This document shows positions 1 through 5,524 of a stretch of 6,761 nt of DNA, in pieces. The stretch spans positions 5,896 through 12,656 of the forward strand of contig FR890492.1 in NCBI GenBank assembly GCA_000433415.1, in the 5' to 3' direction. Made by a program: the position numbers and the translations under genes. The DNA is from Clostridium sp. CAG:448. GTDB lineage: Bacteria > Bacillota > Clostridia > Oscillospirales > CAG-272. Every line of letters starts with the position of its first letter. The stretch's first letter is position 1. The notes under the pieces were generated by a model, which did no database searches, had not been told where the DNA came from, and was given only the letters and a program-made list of their open reading frames with translations.

Positions 1-446
1 ATCTTCTTGGCCTTTGCGAAGTTCTCGGGCTCATTCTCCTTGACCCACAGGATTTTGGGGGCGGTGAAGCCGGGGAAGGCGATGTTCCCCGTGAGGGTGG
101 GGAGGGTGCCCAGACTGTTGAGATAGGTGGTCTGGGGGGCACTCCGTCCGTCGTTCCAGAGGATGGCGGGGCGGATGACTTCGTCGTGTTCGTCCAGCAT
201 GACCAGACCGTGCATCTGACCTGCGATGCCCACGCCCTTGACCGATTCTTCCCTGCCTTCGGACAGGACCTTGAGGATCTCCACGGTGGCCTTATACCAG
301 TCAGCGGGATCCTGCTCGCTCCAGTTGGTATAAGGGGTGGAGACGGGGTAGTTGACGCTGTGATCCGCGAGGACGGCTCCGTTGCGGTTCAGAAGGATAC
401 CCTTGCAGGAAGATGTGCCCAGATCAATACCAATATAGTAGTTCAT
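1..446 (-). CDS. xylB: Xylulokinase, N-terminal 148 residues (cut by window edge)
   Basis: D-xylulose kinase of the FGGY sugar-kinase family. It is cytoplasmic and phosphorylates D-xylulose with ATP to D-xylulose 5-phosphate, which enters the pentose phosphate pathway. The visible N-terminal half-domain begins MNYYIGIDLGTSSCKG: residues 8-16 form the first phosphate-binding loop with its conserved Asp8. GQMHGLV (76-82) matches the Met-His sugar-contact segment of XylB, and ILWNDGR (95-101) is the usual family block. The catalytic Asp and the C-terminal half lie beyond the left edge. The ATG at 446-444 follows the xylA stop codon by one base (TGA-T-ATG). A GGGAG ribosome binding site (453-457) lies inside the last xylA codons with a 6-base gap, so translation is probably coupled to xylA. 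Glycerol or other FGGY kinases are unlikely given the xylA partner. There is no internal stop or frameshift in the visible part. Confidence 0.95.
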   Translation of the reverse strand, partial: MNYYIGIDLGTSSCKGILLNRNGAVLADHSVNYPVSTPYTNWSEQDPADWYKATVEILKVLSEGREESVKGVGIAGQMHGLVMLDEHDEVIRPAILWNDGRSAPQTTYLNSLGTLPTLTGNIAFPGFTAPKILWVKENEPENFAKAKK

Positions 447-447
447 A

Positions 448-1755
448 TCAGGCTCCCGAGAAGAGAATATCGTTGAGCACGGTCTCCAGATACTCCTGTC
501 TGCCGCTCATAGGCATGATGTCCTTCAAGTCGGCGGCGTAGGCGGCAAGAGATTCCAGAGTTACGTTGCCTTCGCGGATATCCTTACCGATGCCCTCGTT
601 ATAGGAGGCATAACGCTTGGCCACGTACTCATCGATGCGGCCGTCCTCGATGATCTCGTAGGCCTTGAGGAGACCCAGAGCAAAAGCATCCATGCCAGCG
701 ATGTAGGACAGGAGCACATCCTCAAAGGTGTTGGACTGACGGCGGGCCTTGGCATCGAAGTTGAGTCCGCCGTTGGTAAAGCCGCCTGCCTTGATGACCT
801 CGTACATGCAGAGGGTGGTATCGTAGACATTGGTGGGGAACTGGTCGGTATCCCAGCCCAGGAGCATATCGCCCTGGTTGGCGTCGATGGAGCCGAAGAT
901 GCCGTTGACGGTAGCCATGCGGAGCTCGTGCTGGAAGGTGTGCCCTGCCAGAGTGGCGTGGTTGGCCTCGATGTTCATGCGGAAGTCGTCCATGAGACGG
1001 TAGGTGCGCAGGAAGTTGGCGCAGGTGGCCACGTCGAAATCGTACTGGTGCTTGGTAGGCTCCTTGGGCTTGGGCTCGATGTAGAAGTCACCGGTAAACC
1101 CCTTGGCGCGGCCGTAGTCGCGGGCCAGGGTCAGGAACTTACCGAGGTTATCCAATTCCAGAGCCATGTCGGTGTTGATGAGGGTATCGTAGCCCTCGCG
1201 GCCGCCCCAGAATACATATCCGGGTGCCCCCAGCTTGATAGCGGCATCGATGCCGGCCTTGACCTTCCCTGCGGCGATGGCGTAGACATCAGCCGAGGGG
1301 GAGGTAGCGGCACCCGCCATGAACATCTTGTCGCTGAACATATTGGCGGTGACCCACAGAGGCTTGATGCCGGTCTGGTTCTGCTTCTCCAGCAGGTAGT
1401 CGGTCATGATCTCGAGATTCTTGATGGACTCGGCCAGGGTCTCGCCCTCGGGAGCGATATCCATGTCGTGGAAGCAGTAGAACTCGATGCCCAGCTTCTG
1501 CATGAGGTCGAAGGCGAAGTCCGCCTTGGCCTTGTGCATGGCGATGCCGTCCAAACCGAAGGTCTTGTCCATGGTGTTGCCGCCGAACATATCGGTGCCG
1601 GAGGCGTTGCAGGTGTGCCACCAGGACATGGCGAAGCGAAGATGCGCGGCCATAGTTTTACCACCTATCACGCGGTTCTTGTCGTAGTAGCGGAAGGAGA
1701 AGGGGTTCTTGGATTTTGCGCCCTTGTATGGAATGATTTGAATGTTATCATACAT
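448..1755 (-). CDS. xylA: Xylose isomerase, class II
   Basis: Interconverts D-xylose and D-xylulose in the cytoplasm using two divalent metal ions. The 435-residue length fits the class II family (about 440). All expected active-site residues are present at a constant offset of 5 from the usual clostridial/Thermotoga numbering: catalytic His96 and Asp99 (FHDMD), the VFWGGREGY signature (181-189), metal ligands Glu227 with Lys229 (IEPKPKEP), Glu263 and His266 (NIEANHATLAGH), Asp291, Asp302 and Asp304 (WDTD), and Asp334 (NFDAK). The start is ATG at 1755: an AAAGGAG ribosome binding site (1763-1769) sits 7 bases upstream and the N-terminus MYDNIQIIPYKG is family-like. The frame stays open 47 codons further upstream, but that extension crosses the leader and promoter and is not credible. 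It is first in an operon with xylB. It is GC-richer by eye than the adjacent regulator gene. Confidence 0.98.
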   Translation of the reverse strand: MYDNIQIIPYKGAKSKNPFSFRYYDKNRVIGGKTMAAHLRFAMSWWHTCNASGTDMFGGNTMDKTFGLDGIAMHKAKADFAFDLMQKLGIEFYCFHDMDIAPEGETLAESIKNLEIMTDYLLEKQNQTGIKPLWVTANMFSDKMFMAGAATSPSADVYAIAAGKVKAGIDAAIKLGAPGYVFWGGREGYDTLINTDMALELDNLGKFLTLARDYGRAKGFTGDFYIEPKPKEPTKHQYDFDVATCANFLRTYRLMDDFRMNIEANHATLAGHTFQHELRMATVNGIFGSIDANQGDMLLGWDTDQFPTNVYDTTLCMYEVIKAGGFTNGGLNFDAKARRQSNTFEDVLLSYIAGMDAFALGLLKAYEIIEDGRIDEYVAKRYASYNEGIGKDIREGNVTLESLAAYAADLKDIMPMSGRQEYLETVLNDILFSGA

Positions 1756-1762
1756 GGCTGCA

Positions 1763-1769
1763 CTCCTTT
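1763..1769 (-). promoter_or_regulatory. Ribosome binding site that fixes the xylA start
   Basis: Read on the minus strand this is AAAGGAG, 7 bases before the ATG at 1755. It decides between this start and in-frame upstream ATGs that would add up to 47 residues. Confidence 0.9.
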
Positions 1770-1780
1770 CTATGAATAGT

Positions 1781-1831
1781 ATTGTTACAATAGAAATAAT
1801 TGTCTTGTCCATGAAGGATTCCATTATTTCT
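1781..1831 (-). promoter_or_regulatory. Inverted repeats in the xylA leader (candidate operator or hairpin)
   Basis: Three overlapping symmetric elements lie between the xylA promoter and its ribosome binding site. ATTGT-T-ACAAT is at 1781-1791. ACAAT at 1787-1791 pairs with ATTGT at 1799-1803. A perfect 9-base inverted repeat has AGAAATAAT at 1792-1800 and ATTATTTCT at 1823-1831. In the transcript the last could form a leader hairpin just after the start of transcription; as DNA, any could bind a dimeric repressor. None clearly matches the XylR operator or the CcpA cre consensus that I know, so the regulator is not identified. The symmetry is seen; the role is inferred. Confidence 0.45.
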
Positions 1832-1840
1832 TTATGTATC

Positions 1841-1849
1841 ATTATACCA
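1841..1849 (-). promoter_or_regulatory. Extended -10 promoter for xylAB
   Basis: Minus-strand TGGTATAAT is a consensus extended -10 element (TGnTATAAT). No good -35 hexamer stands at 16-18 bases, which is common for extended -10 promoters and compatible with activation by a regulator. The predicted start of transcription is near 1834, giving an untranslated leader of about 80 bases. Confidence 0.7.
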
Positions 1850-1936
1850 CATAAAATGCCTTTGTGCATGCCCACTTTGGGATACCGATTGACCAAATGA
1901 TTACTTTTTGCATATTCCTCTTTTATCCAGTTGTAT

Positions 1937-2824
1937 TCAGCACTTTATCAATGTTTTCATAATATATACTGACCAATGCAAGAAAACACATTCATAGCGT
2001 ATTCCAAGTTCTATTCGCTCTTCACACCACAAATCTACGCCTGTTCCTCCGCTCACCAAATACTTCTTATCGGGGGATAAATTGTTTACAGCATTAAGAT
2101 AATTAAGCTGCGTTTCACAAAACCAAATAAAATGATTTGGGTCGTCGCACAAATAGACTTGCCAATCGTTCGCCGCACTTATGATATGCGAAAGCTCCAT
2201 CCATAGAACGTACTGCCGCACAGGCTCGATTTTGTCAAGTTCCTCGCGCATTTTATATCTGTTGAACAGTAGTGTGGAACGGGACATATCTTCACGACTG
2301 GCATATGCGTCCAAAAAAGCATCGATGTGTTCGTCATCTTCCATGTTCGCCATACATCCGATAACCGCATAATGCTGGTCTTTGGGACACACTCTGAATA
2401 CTTCTTCTGCCAAAAGCCGCATTTCCTCAAGAACATTCTGGTCTTGAAACAAGCGAACTTTCCAAATTTCGTTGTACATTCCCCAAAACCAATATTGCTG
2501 ATAATCCTTGAGATTACGTCGTATTTCCCGCATGATCTCAACGGTTTTCCGAACATCTTTTGCACGAACAGCGACTTCAAATGATTTTTGAAGTTCCGCA
2601 CAATACGCTTCCTTTTCCTCTTCTGTAACTCCAAGCAACGCGTCTACCGACGTTTCAAAAAACGACGCAATCATGGGCAGCATTTCGATATCGGGATAGG
2701 TCGCACCTATTTCCCACCGGGAAATTGCCTGCGGGGACGTTCCGAATTTTTCTGCCAATTGTTCCTGCGTAAGATTCATACGCCGGCGGTTCAGACGTAT
2801 TTGATTTCCCAGATTCAATTTCAT
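1937..2824 (-). CDS. XRE-family helix-turn-helix regulator
   Basis: A 295-residue predicted cytoplasmic DNA-binding protein. Residues about 6-65 form an XRE/Cro-type helix-turn-helix: LNLTQEQLA-like helix 2 (MNLTQEQLAEKFG, 16-28), recognition helix SPQAISRWEIG (30-40), then YPDIEMLPMIASFFETSVDALLG, the standard closing segment. The remaining 225 or so residues are largely helical, with many aromatic and acidic residues, and match no domain I can name; similar regions in clostridial XRE proteins serve as sensor or oligomerisation parts. The start is ATG at 2824 because AAGGGAG (2832-2838) lies 7 bases upstream; an ATG 8 codons earlier lacks such a site. It has its own sigma-A promoter and precedes xylA by 181 bases on the same strand. 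That position makes it a candidate regulator of xylAB, although xylose operons in Bacillota are more usually controlled by the ROK-type XylR. It is AT-richer by eye than xylAB. Confidence 0.88.
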   Translation of the reverse strand: MKLNLGNQIRLNRRRMNLTQEQLAEKFGTSPQAISRWEIGATYPDIEMLPMIASFFETSVDALLGVTEEEKEAYCAELQKSFEVAVRAKDVRKTVEIMREIRRNLKDYQQYWFWGMYNEIWKVRLFQDQNVLEEMRLLAEEVFRVCPKDQHYAVIGCMANMEDDEHIDAFLDAYASREDMSRSTLLFNRYKMREELDKIEPVRQYVLWMELSHIISAANDWQVYLCDDPNHFIWFCETQLNYLNAVNNLSPDKKYLVSGGTGVDLWCEERIELGIRYECVFLHWSVYIMKTLIKC

Positions 2825-2879
2825 ACCATATCTCCCTTCTTTCAGCATCTGCGCAAAGCTTATTTTTACCGGTGATCAT

Positions 2880-2908
2880 AGTATACCGTATTTTACTAAC
2901 ATAATCAA
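2880..2908 (-). promoter_or_regulatory. Sigma-A promoter of the XRE regulator
   Basis: On the minus strand, -35 TTGATT (2903-2908) and -10 TATACT (2880-2885) are separated by exactly 17 bases. The predicted start of transcription is near 2873, leaving about 50 bases of leader before the ATG at 2824. Confidence 0.75.
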
Positions 2909-3017
2909 GCGCACAGTTTTTGAGATTTTTTCTCGGAATATGAGAAAAATCAATTCAGCCCCGAAAAGCAAACAGGAAAAGCGACCTATTCGCGCTTTGC
3001 CTGCCTTTTGCGTAATA

Positions 3018-3401
3018 TCATCTGCCCGCTTCCCTGCGCCTGCGCGCTCGGGGCTTGGTTGCCTCGTAGCTGACGCTTGTAAGAAATCCAACGGTATCAT
3101 CCGCCGCGTCCGGAAGCAGAACCGAGACCCAGTGCAGTTTATTCATATGATAAGCGGGGTAAACGCCGTCACTTTTTCCGAATGAGCCGAACATTTCGAC
3201 CGGCAGCTTCAGATTGACCACGTCAATCACCTCGTCGCTGTCAAAGCCGAATTTCCGCCGGGATACCCGCATCATAAGGGCGAACCACTTGCGATTGCCA
3301 GCATGCCGAAGCACTGCAGTTTCAAAATCTTCGTCAAACGGGTAGTCCGGCTCCGTACCAAACGTCCCTCGGCAAAAATCAAAATAGGATCCCCTTGTCA
3401 T
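3018..3401 (-). CDS. MmcQ/YjbR family protein
   Basis: A 127-residue protein of the MmcQ/YjbR family (formerly DUF419), small cytoplasmic proteins with a CyaY-like fold often annotated as DNA-binding; a specific cellular role is not established. Family features seen: YFDFCRGTFG near the N-terminus (6-15), DYPFDEDFETAVLRHAGNRKWFAL (19-42, the 'KWFAL' block), a VDVLNLK-type strand (IDVVNLKLP, 59-67), and the hallmark YPAYHMNKLHW (81-91) followed by VSVLLP. The C-terminus ends in an extra basic tail rich in Arg and Lys (from about residue 116), beyond the usual end of the domain. Its ATG overlaps the stop codon of the upstream 71-residue gene by 4 bases (ATGA), so the two are translationally coupled. 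No strong terminator follows; the stop is 117 bases before the predicted -35 of the XRE gene promoter. Confidence 0.9.
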   Translation of the reverse strand: MTRGSYFDFCRGTFGTEPDYPFDEDFETAVLRHAGNRKWFALMMRVSRRKFGFDSDEVIDVVNLKLPVEMFGSFGKSDGVYPAYHMNKLHWVSVLLPDAADDTVGFLTSVSYEATKPRARRRREAGR

Positions 3402-3613
3402 ACGCCATATTCTCCGTATTCACAGCCGACATTTTCACAGAGAATCTCATCCACAAGCCTGCCGCGGTGGTAGAACCTGACCGTACCGTGTCCGTTTCCG
3501 CCGTTCCGGAGGCGGTTGTGGTGCTTTTCACCGTTCGGCGCTTCATAATCGCACCTCGCCTGTTTGCCGAAAAGCCGGCAGGCGTCGCGCGCTGTCTCAT
3601 GCTTATTGAACAT
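3398..3613 (-). CDS. Small conserved-looking protein of unknown function, coupled to YjbR
   Basis: A 71-residue polar protein that I do not recognise. Evidence that it is real: a GGGAG ribosome binding site (3620-3624) lies 6 bases before the ATG, a consensus promoter lies at 3670-3698, and its stop overlaps the start of the YjbR gene by 4 bases. It has an N-terminal helix-like part (HETARDACRLFGKQARCDYE, 5-24), then a Gly/Asn/His-rich turn (HHNRLRNGGNGHG, 31-43), a strand-like TVRFYHRGRLVDEIL (44-58), and a Cys/Tyr/Gly tail. Four cysteines (12, 21, 59, 64) do not form an obvious zinc ribbon. No signal peptide or membrane segment is visible. A competing 73-residue frame over the same DNA is Ser/Thr/Arg-biased and lacks a ribosome binding site. 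A role linked to the YjbR protein is inferred only from the coupling. Confidence 0.72.
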   Translation of the reverse strand: MFNKHETARDACRLFGKQARCDYEAPNGEKHHNRLRNGGNGHGTVRFYHRGRLVDEILCENVGCEYGEYGV

Positions 3614-3628
3614 AGTTATCTCCCATTG

Positions 3629-3645
3629 CCGGGCGCCGTGCCCGG
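3629..3645 (-). promoter_or_regulatory. GC-rich hairpin in the leader of the 71-residue/YjbR operon
   Basis: A perfect 6-base-pair stem, CCGGGC and GCCCGG around a 5-base loop, stands 4 bases upstream of the ribosome binding site, well after the predicted transcription start (about 3663). It could mask or expose the ribosome binding site or stabilise the mRNA. On the plus strand it is followed by TTTT and resembles a weak terminator, but no plus-strand gene reads into it, so the leader role is preferred. Confidence 0.45.
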
Positions 3646-3669
3646 TTTTGTGTCTGAATCGTTTTTTCT

Positions 3670-3698
3670 ATTGTAGCATTTTTTGCACTGTTTTTCAA
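3670..3698 (-). promoter_or_regulatory. Sigma-A promoter of the 71-residue/YjbR operon
   Basis: Minus-strand -35 TTGAAA (3693-3698) and -10 TACAAT (3670-3675) have a 17-base spacer. Each hexamer is close to consensus. Transcription should start near 3663. Confidence 0.75.
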
Positions 3699-3816
3699 GG
3701 CGGAATATTGACATTTCGCTTTTTCTTTGCCTGACGCACATCACGCACAGAAAAAAGGCAAATATATTTATGTAAAACAAACAAATGCAAAAAGAATATA
3801 TTTCATATAATGCGCA
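3699..3816. other. Divergent intergenic region between two promoters
   Basis: This stretch separates the leftward promoter (3670-3698) from the rightward one (3817-3845); the whole gene-free interval is 3614-3935. It is AT-rich and holds two copies of AATATATTT (3761-3769 and 3795-3803, 34 bases apart) and two copies of ACGCACA (3734-3740 and 3743-3749, 9 bases apart). No RNA gene or credible coding frame was seen. The repeats could be binding sites for a regulator of both units, which is inference. Confidence 0.4.
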
Positions 3817-3845
3817 TTGGCAAATACAGAAAAATCTGGTATAAT
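3817..3845 (+). promoter_or_regulatory. Strong sigma-A promoter of the 139-residue gene
   Basis: The -35 TTGGCA (3817-3822), a 17-base spacer and consensus -10 TATAAT (3840-3845) are preceded by TG at the extended -10 position (TGGTATAAT). Transcription should start near 3852, giving a leader of about 84 bases. Around and after the start, inverted repeats are visible: GGGGAA (3850-3855) with TTCCCC (3876-3881), and ATTGAT (3858-3863) with ATCAAT (3904-3909). Confidence 0.8.
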
Positions 3846-3935
3846 AAGTGGGGAAGGATTGATTATAACGGTTTGTTCCCCCTGTAATCCCCGAAAGACA
3901 CAGATCAATTTGCCATACAAACAGGAGGAGAAACA

Positions 3936-4355
3936 ATGCCATACAGAACCGTGCTGAAAAAATTTGCCGAAGCCACACAGGATGACGCCTTTGATATCTT
4001 CCGGATGCAGGTCAAAAATCAGACTTACAAAATATTCATTACCAAGACGAAATGCAATAAAAGATGCCAGGTTCATTGCACGGGCAATCAGATCACCGTG
4101 GAAAGATGGATTCCCATGGGCACCCACCCGATCCCTACCGTTGCATTCACATACCAGCCGTCAGCGTTGATGGAGCCGGATACCTTCTGCCTTGTGGTGA
4201 TTTCCGGTCAGCCGAATACGATCTCCGGCTTGGATGAGGGAATTTTTTCATCTCTTGGAAAGCTGCATGCGGATTCCCCCAAAGATAAGCTGTATGTTAT
4301 GAGTGAACATGCCTTTGAAACGTATTTCATCCCGACGCTGGGAGATATTGCCTGA
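3936..4355 (+). CDS. Unknown 139-residue protein
   Basis: A protein I do not recognise. It is well supported as a gene: a near-ideal AGGAGG (3923-3928) lies 7 bases before the ATG, and a consensus extended -10 promoter stands about 90 bases upstream. It has no signal peptide or membrane segment, so it is probably cytoplasmic. The N-terminal third is basic (MPYRTVLKKF start; VKNQTYKIFITKTKCNKRCQVHC, 26-48) with three evenly spaced cysteines (40, 44, 48; spacing CX3CX3C) and a fourth at 85. The rest is strand-like and Pro-rich (ERWIPMGTHPIPTVAF, 56-71; CLVVISGQPN, 85-94) with an acidic, polar C-terminus. The cysteine spacing differs from the CX3CX2C of radical SAM enzymes and is not a known zinc-finger pattern, so it may be chance. 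It is first in a likely two-gene unit with the membrane protein 49 bases downstream. Confidence 0.8.
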   Translation: MPYRTVLKKFAEATQDDAFDIFRMQVKNQTYKIFITKTKCNKRCQVHCTGNQITVERWIPMGTHPIPTVAFTYQPSALMEPDTFCLVVISGQPNTISGLDEGIFSSLGKLHADSPKDKLYVMSEHAFETYFIPTLGDIA

Positions 4356-4404
4356 CTGCGATCCCCTCCCCCCAAAAAAAGATCTGTTTTTCTGAGGTGA
4401 GAAC

Positions 4405-4692
4405 ATGTTTTTTCAAAAAGCAAAAAGATACCTGCCGTGGTGTCTCGGAATATCCTTTGCGGCGATTTGCTTTGTAATGGTTTTTCTGGTGCTGCTGTTT
4501 ATGTACTTTCCGTATAGTCTTCTGTTTATGATACTGTACAGCGTTTTGGCGACCCTGTTTACCCTCCTGTACTACAAACTGAAAAAACCGGTATGCAAAA
4601 TAATAGCCTTTGTGCTTTTTTCCGTCCCGGCGGTTGTACTCTTTACGGTGCTGATCCTGATACAATCCGGCGTGATTGTATACCCGCCGTAA
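4405..4692 (+). CDS. Small three-helix membrane protein, unknown function
   Basis: A 95-residue very hydrophobic protein. Three membrane segments are predicted by reading: about 10-33 (starting LPWCLGISFAAICFVMVFL), 36-57 and 63-87. They are separated by a short Tyr/Pro turn and by a basic loop (YKLKKPVCK, 57-65). The Lys/Arg-containing N-terminus (QKAKR) and that basic loop suggest an inside N-terminus and an outside C-terminus with SGVIVYPP. There is no cleavable signal peptide or catalytic motif. The ATG is supported by GAGGTGA (4394-4400) 4 bases upstream. It follows the 139-residue gene by 49 bases with no convincing terminator between, so co-transcription is likely. It ends at TAA 4690-4692 and is continued in the same frame by the mobile-element relic, which raises the alternative that this gene was fused to, or inserted next to, that relic. 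Confidence 0.65.
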   Translation: MFFQKAKRYLPWCLGISFAAICFVMVFLVLLFMYFPYSLLFMILYSVLATLFTLLYYKLKKPVCKIIAFVLFSVPAVVLFTVLILIQSGVIVYPP

Positions 4693-4968
4693 CCCTGCAT
4701 ACAAAAACGCACACCGCAAAACGCGCAGAAAACAGCACATGCAGCAAAGACAGCAGCGCAGGCTACCGTAAAGTTTATAAAGATTGCGGCAAAAACCATT
4801 GTCACCGCAGGTGGTTGGATTGTGGTTGTTGTGATTCTCTTAAGTTCTCGTATCATGCCCGGAGATGGCGTTGCACAAAGTTATGCAACAAATATTGCAA
4901 GAAAGTATAAGCTATCCAAGGATGAAATTATTAAGAGCACCTCTACAAAGATCGCAAACGATCCGTGA
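4693..4968 (+). pseudogene. Relic of a conjugative-element membrane protein (Ala/Lys repeat plus GGW segment)
   Basis: There are 91 sense codons ending in TGA at 4966-4968, with no start codon at the beginning: the frame opens directly after the TAA of the preceding gene. The sequence has an Ala/Lys/Gln/Thr coiled-coil-like stretch (NAQKTAHAAKTAAQATVKF, about residues 7-25), then IKIAAKTIVTAGGWIVVVVIL, a short membrane segment with Gly-Gly-Trp. From memory this pattern is typical of a large membrane-anchored protein of clostridial Tn916/CTn-type integrative conjugative elements (the C. difficile 'CD1108 family mobile element protein' is my best match). After the helix the family's usual continuation is missing; instead a short polar tail (IARKYKLSKDEIIKS) leads to the stop. 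It lacks the N-terminus and most of the C-terminus, so it is probably non-functional. The assignment rests on pattern recognition only. Confidence 0.55.
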
Positions 4969-5079
4969 ATCGGGAAACAAAGGGATTCTCATATACCGAA
5001 TCTCAATTTTTTCACCGTAAAAATCAGATATGGCACCTACAAATAACAGCGTGATACTATATTTTTGCTATCTGACACC
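4969..5079 (+). other. Non-coding stretch after the relic
   Basis: AT-rich DNA between the relic stop and the terminator. A frame opens with ATG at 5030 but has no ribosome binding site and would cross the terminator hairpin. I see no RNA gene here. It is part of the gene-free interval 4969-5524. Confidence 0.5.
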
Positions 5080-5122
5080 AAATCAGCCGAAAATGGGAGA
5101 AACCCCACTTTCGGCTGATTTT
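5080..5122 (+). terminator. Strong intrinsic terminator
   Basis: A perfect 13-base-pair outer stem, AAATCAGCCGAAA (5080-5092) with TTTCGGCTGATTT (5109-5121), is extended after one A-C mismatch by TGGG/CCCA, with a loop of about 6 bases. It ends in TTTT (5119-5122). It is oriented to stop rightward transcription from the 3936-4692 unit and shields the downstream HD gene. The leftward direction lacks a U-run. Confidence 0.82.
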
Positions 5123-5407
5123 ATGTTTGTGCAAACGATTTTTTATTTCTTGCTTTCTCCCCGCCCTGCCTCTCACAACCTTTTTTATCTTCGCGATCAG
5201 CACCGCATATCCGCATAGGCAACGGTCTTACGGCATATGGATCCCGAACCGGAAGTCCCTTCAGAGATGCCCTCCCGCTCCGCAGATGTTTTTCACATTT
5301 TTATACCACGCAAGCTATTTTGCCTTAAAATGCACGTATCAGCCTTCACAATCTATAAAACGACCGTGCAATGATGTAACTTCCGACAAGATTTTCGCAA
5401 AAAACGG
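5123..5407. other. Intergenic stretch without recognised content
   Basis: I see no gene, RNA or insertion sequence here. A long TTG-initiated frame (from 5127) has no ribosome binding site and no recognisable protein. The right end carries the first AAAAAACGG (5399-5407) of a direct repeat that continues into the promoter at 5408. Confidence 0.4.
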
Positions 5408-5436
5408 TTGAAAAAACGGCAGATATCTGCTATACT
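5408..5436 (+). promoter_or_regulatory. Sigma-A promoter of the HD/STAS-kinase operon with a palindrome in its spacer
   Basis: The -35 TTGAAA (5408-5413), a 17-base spacer and -10 TATACT (5431-5436) make a near-consensus promoter. The spacer contains a perfect 12-base palindrome, GCAGATATCTGC (5419-5430), abutting the -10. Its half ATATCTG recurs at 5444-5450, 21 bases on, near the expected transcription start (about 5443). AAAAAACGG is repeated on both sides of the -35 (5399-5407 and 5411-5419). The placement is typical of a repressor operator; the protein that would bind is unknown. Confidence 0.75.
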
Positions 5437-5452
5437 GTATCATATATCTGTG

Positions 5453-5473
5453 GGGCGCCCGCGGGGAACGCGG
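5453..5473 (+). promoter_or_regulatory. GC-rich symmetric elements in the leader of the HD gene
   Basis: The palindrome GGGCGCCC (5453-5460) is followed by a possible hairpin CCGCG-GGGAA-CGCGG (5459-5473) in the roughly 80-base leader. The base composition contrasts with the AT-rich promoter beside it. The function is unknown. Confidence 0.3.
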
Positions 5474-5524
5474 AAGGCTTTGACGGCGGGCAAATACGCA
5501 ACCTTTTTGACAGGGAGTGAGAAC

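Noticed and set aside
928..1779. Long plus-strand open frame (283 codons) opposite xylA
   Set aside because: It is antisense to a clearly functional xylA with all active-site residues. The Val/Gly/Leu-rich translation is a product of GC-rich codon use on the other strand.
1756..1896. 47-residue N-terminal extension of xylA
   Set aside because: The extension overlaps the -10 box and leader, and the ribosome binding site and family N-terminus both fix the start at 1755.
1842..1913. 23-codon minus-strand frame between the XRE gene and xylA, starting MQKVIIWSIG
   Set aside because: Its purine-rich stretch is only about 3 bases from the ATG, it ends inside the xylA -10 box, and nothing supports it as a leader peptide.
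2978..2998. Possible terminator after the YjbR gene (AAAGCG/CGCTTT)
   Set aside because: The stem is only 6 base pairs around a 9-base loop and the T-run is part of the stem, too weak to call.
3379..3600. 73-codon minus-strand frame overlapping the 71-residue gene
   Set aside because: Ser/Thr/Arg-biased composition and no ribosome binding site; the alternative frame has both a site and a coupled stop.
4593..4910. Cys/His-rich plus-strand frame of 105 codons that looks like a metal-binding protein
   Set aside because: It overlaps the end of the membrane gene in another frame and is the +1 reading of the Ala/Lys relic. The cysteines come from TGC/TGT read out of frame, and there is no ribosome binding site.
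5030..5218. 62-codon plus-strand frame
   Set aside because: No ribosome binding site, it crosses the strong terminator hairpin, and the protein has no recognisable features.
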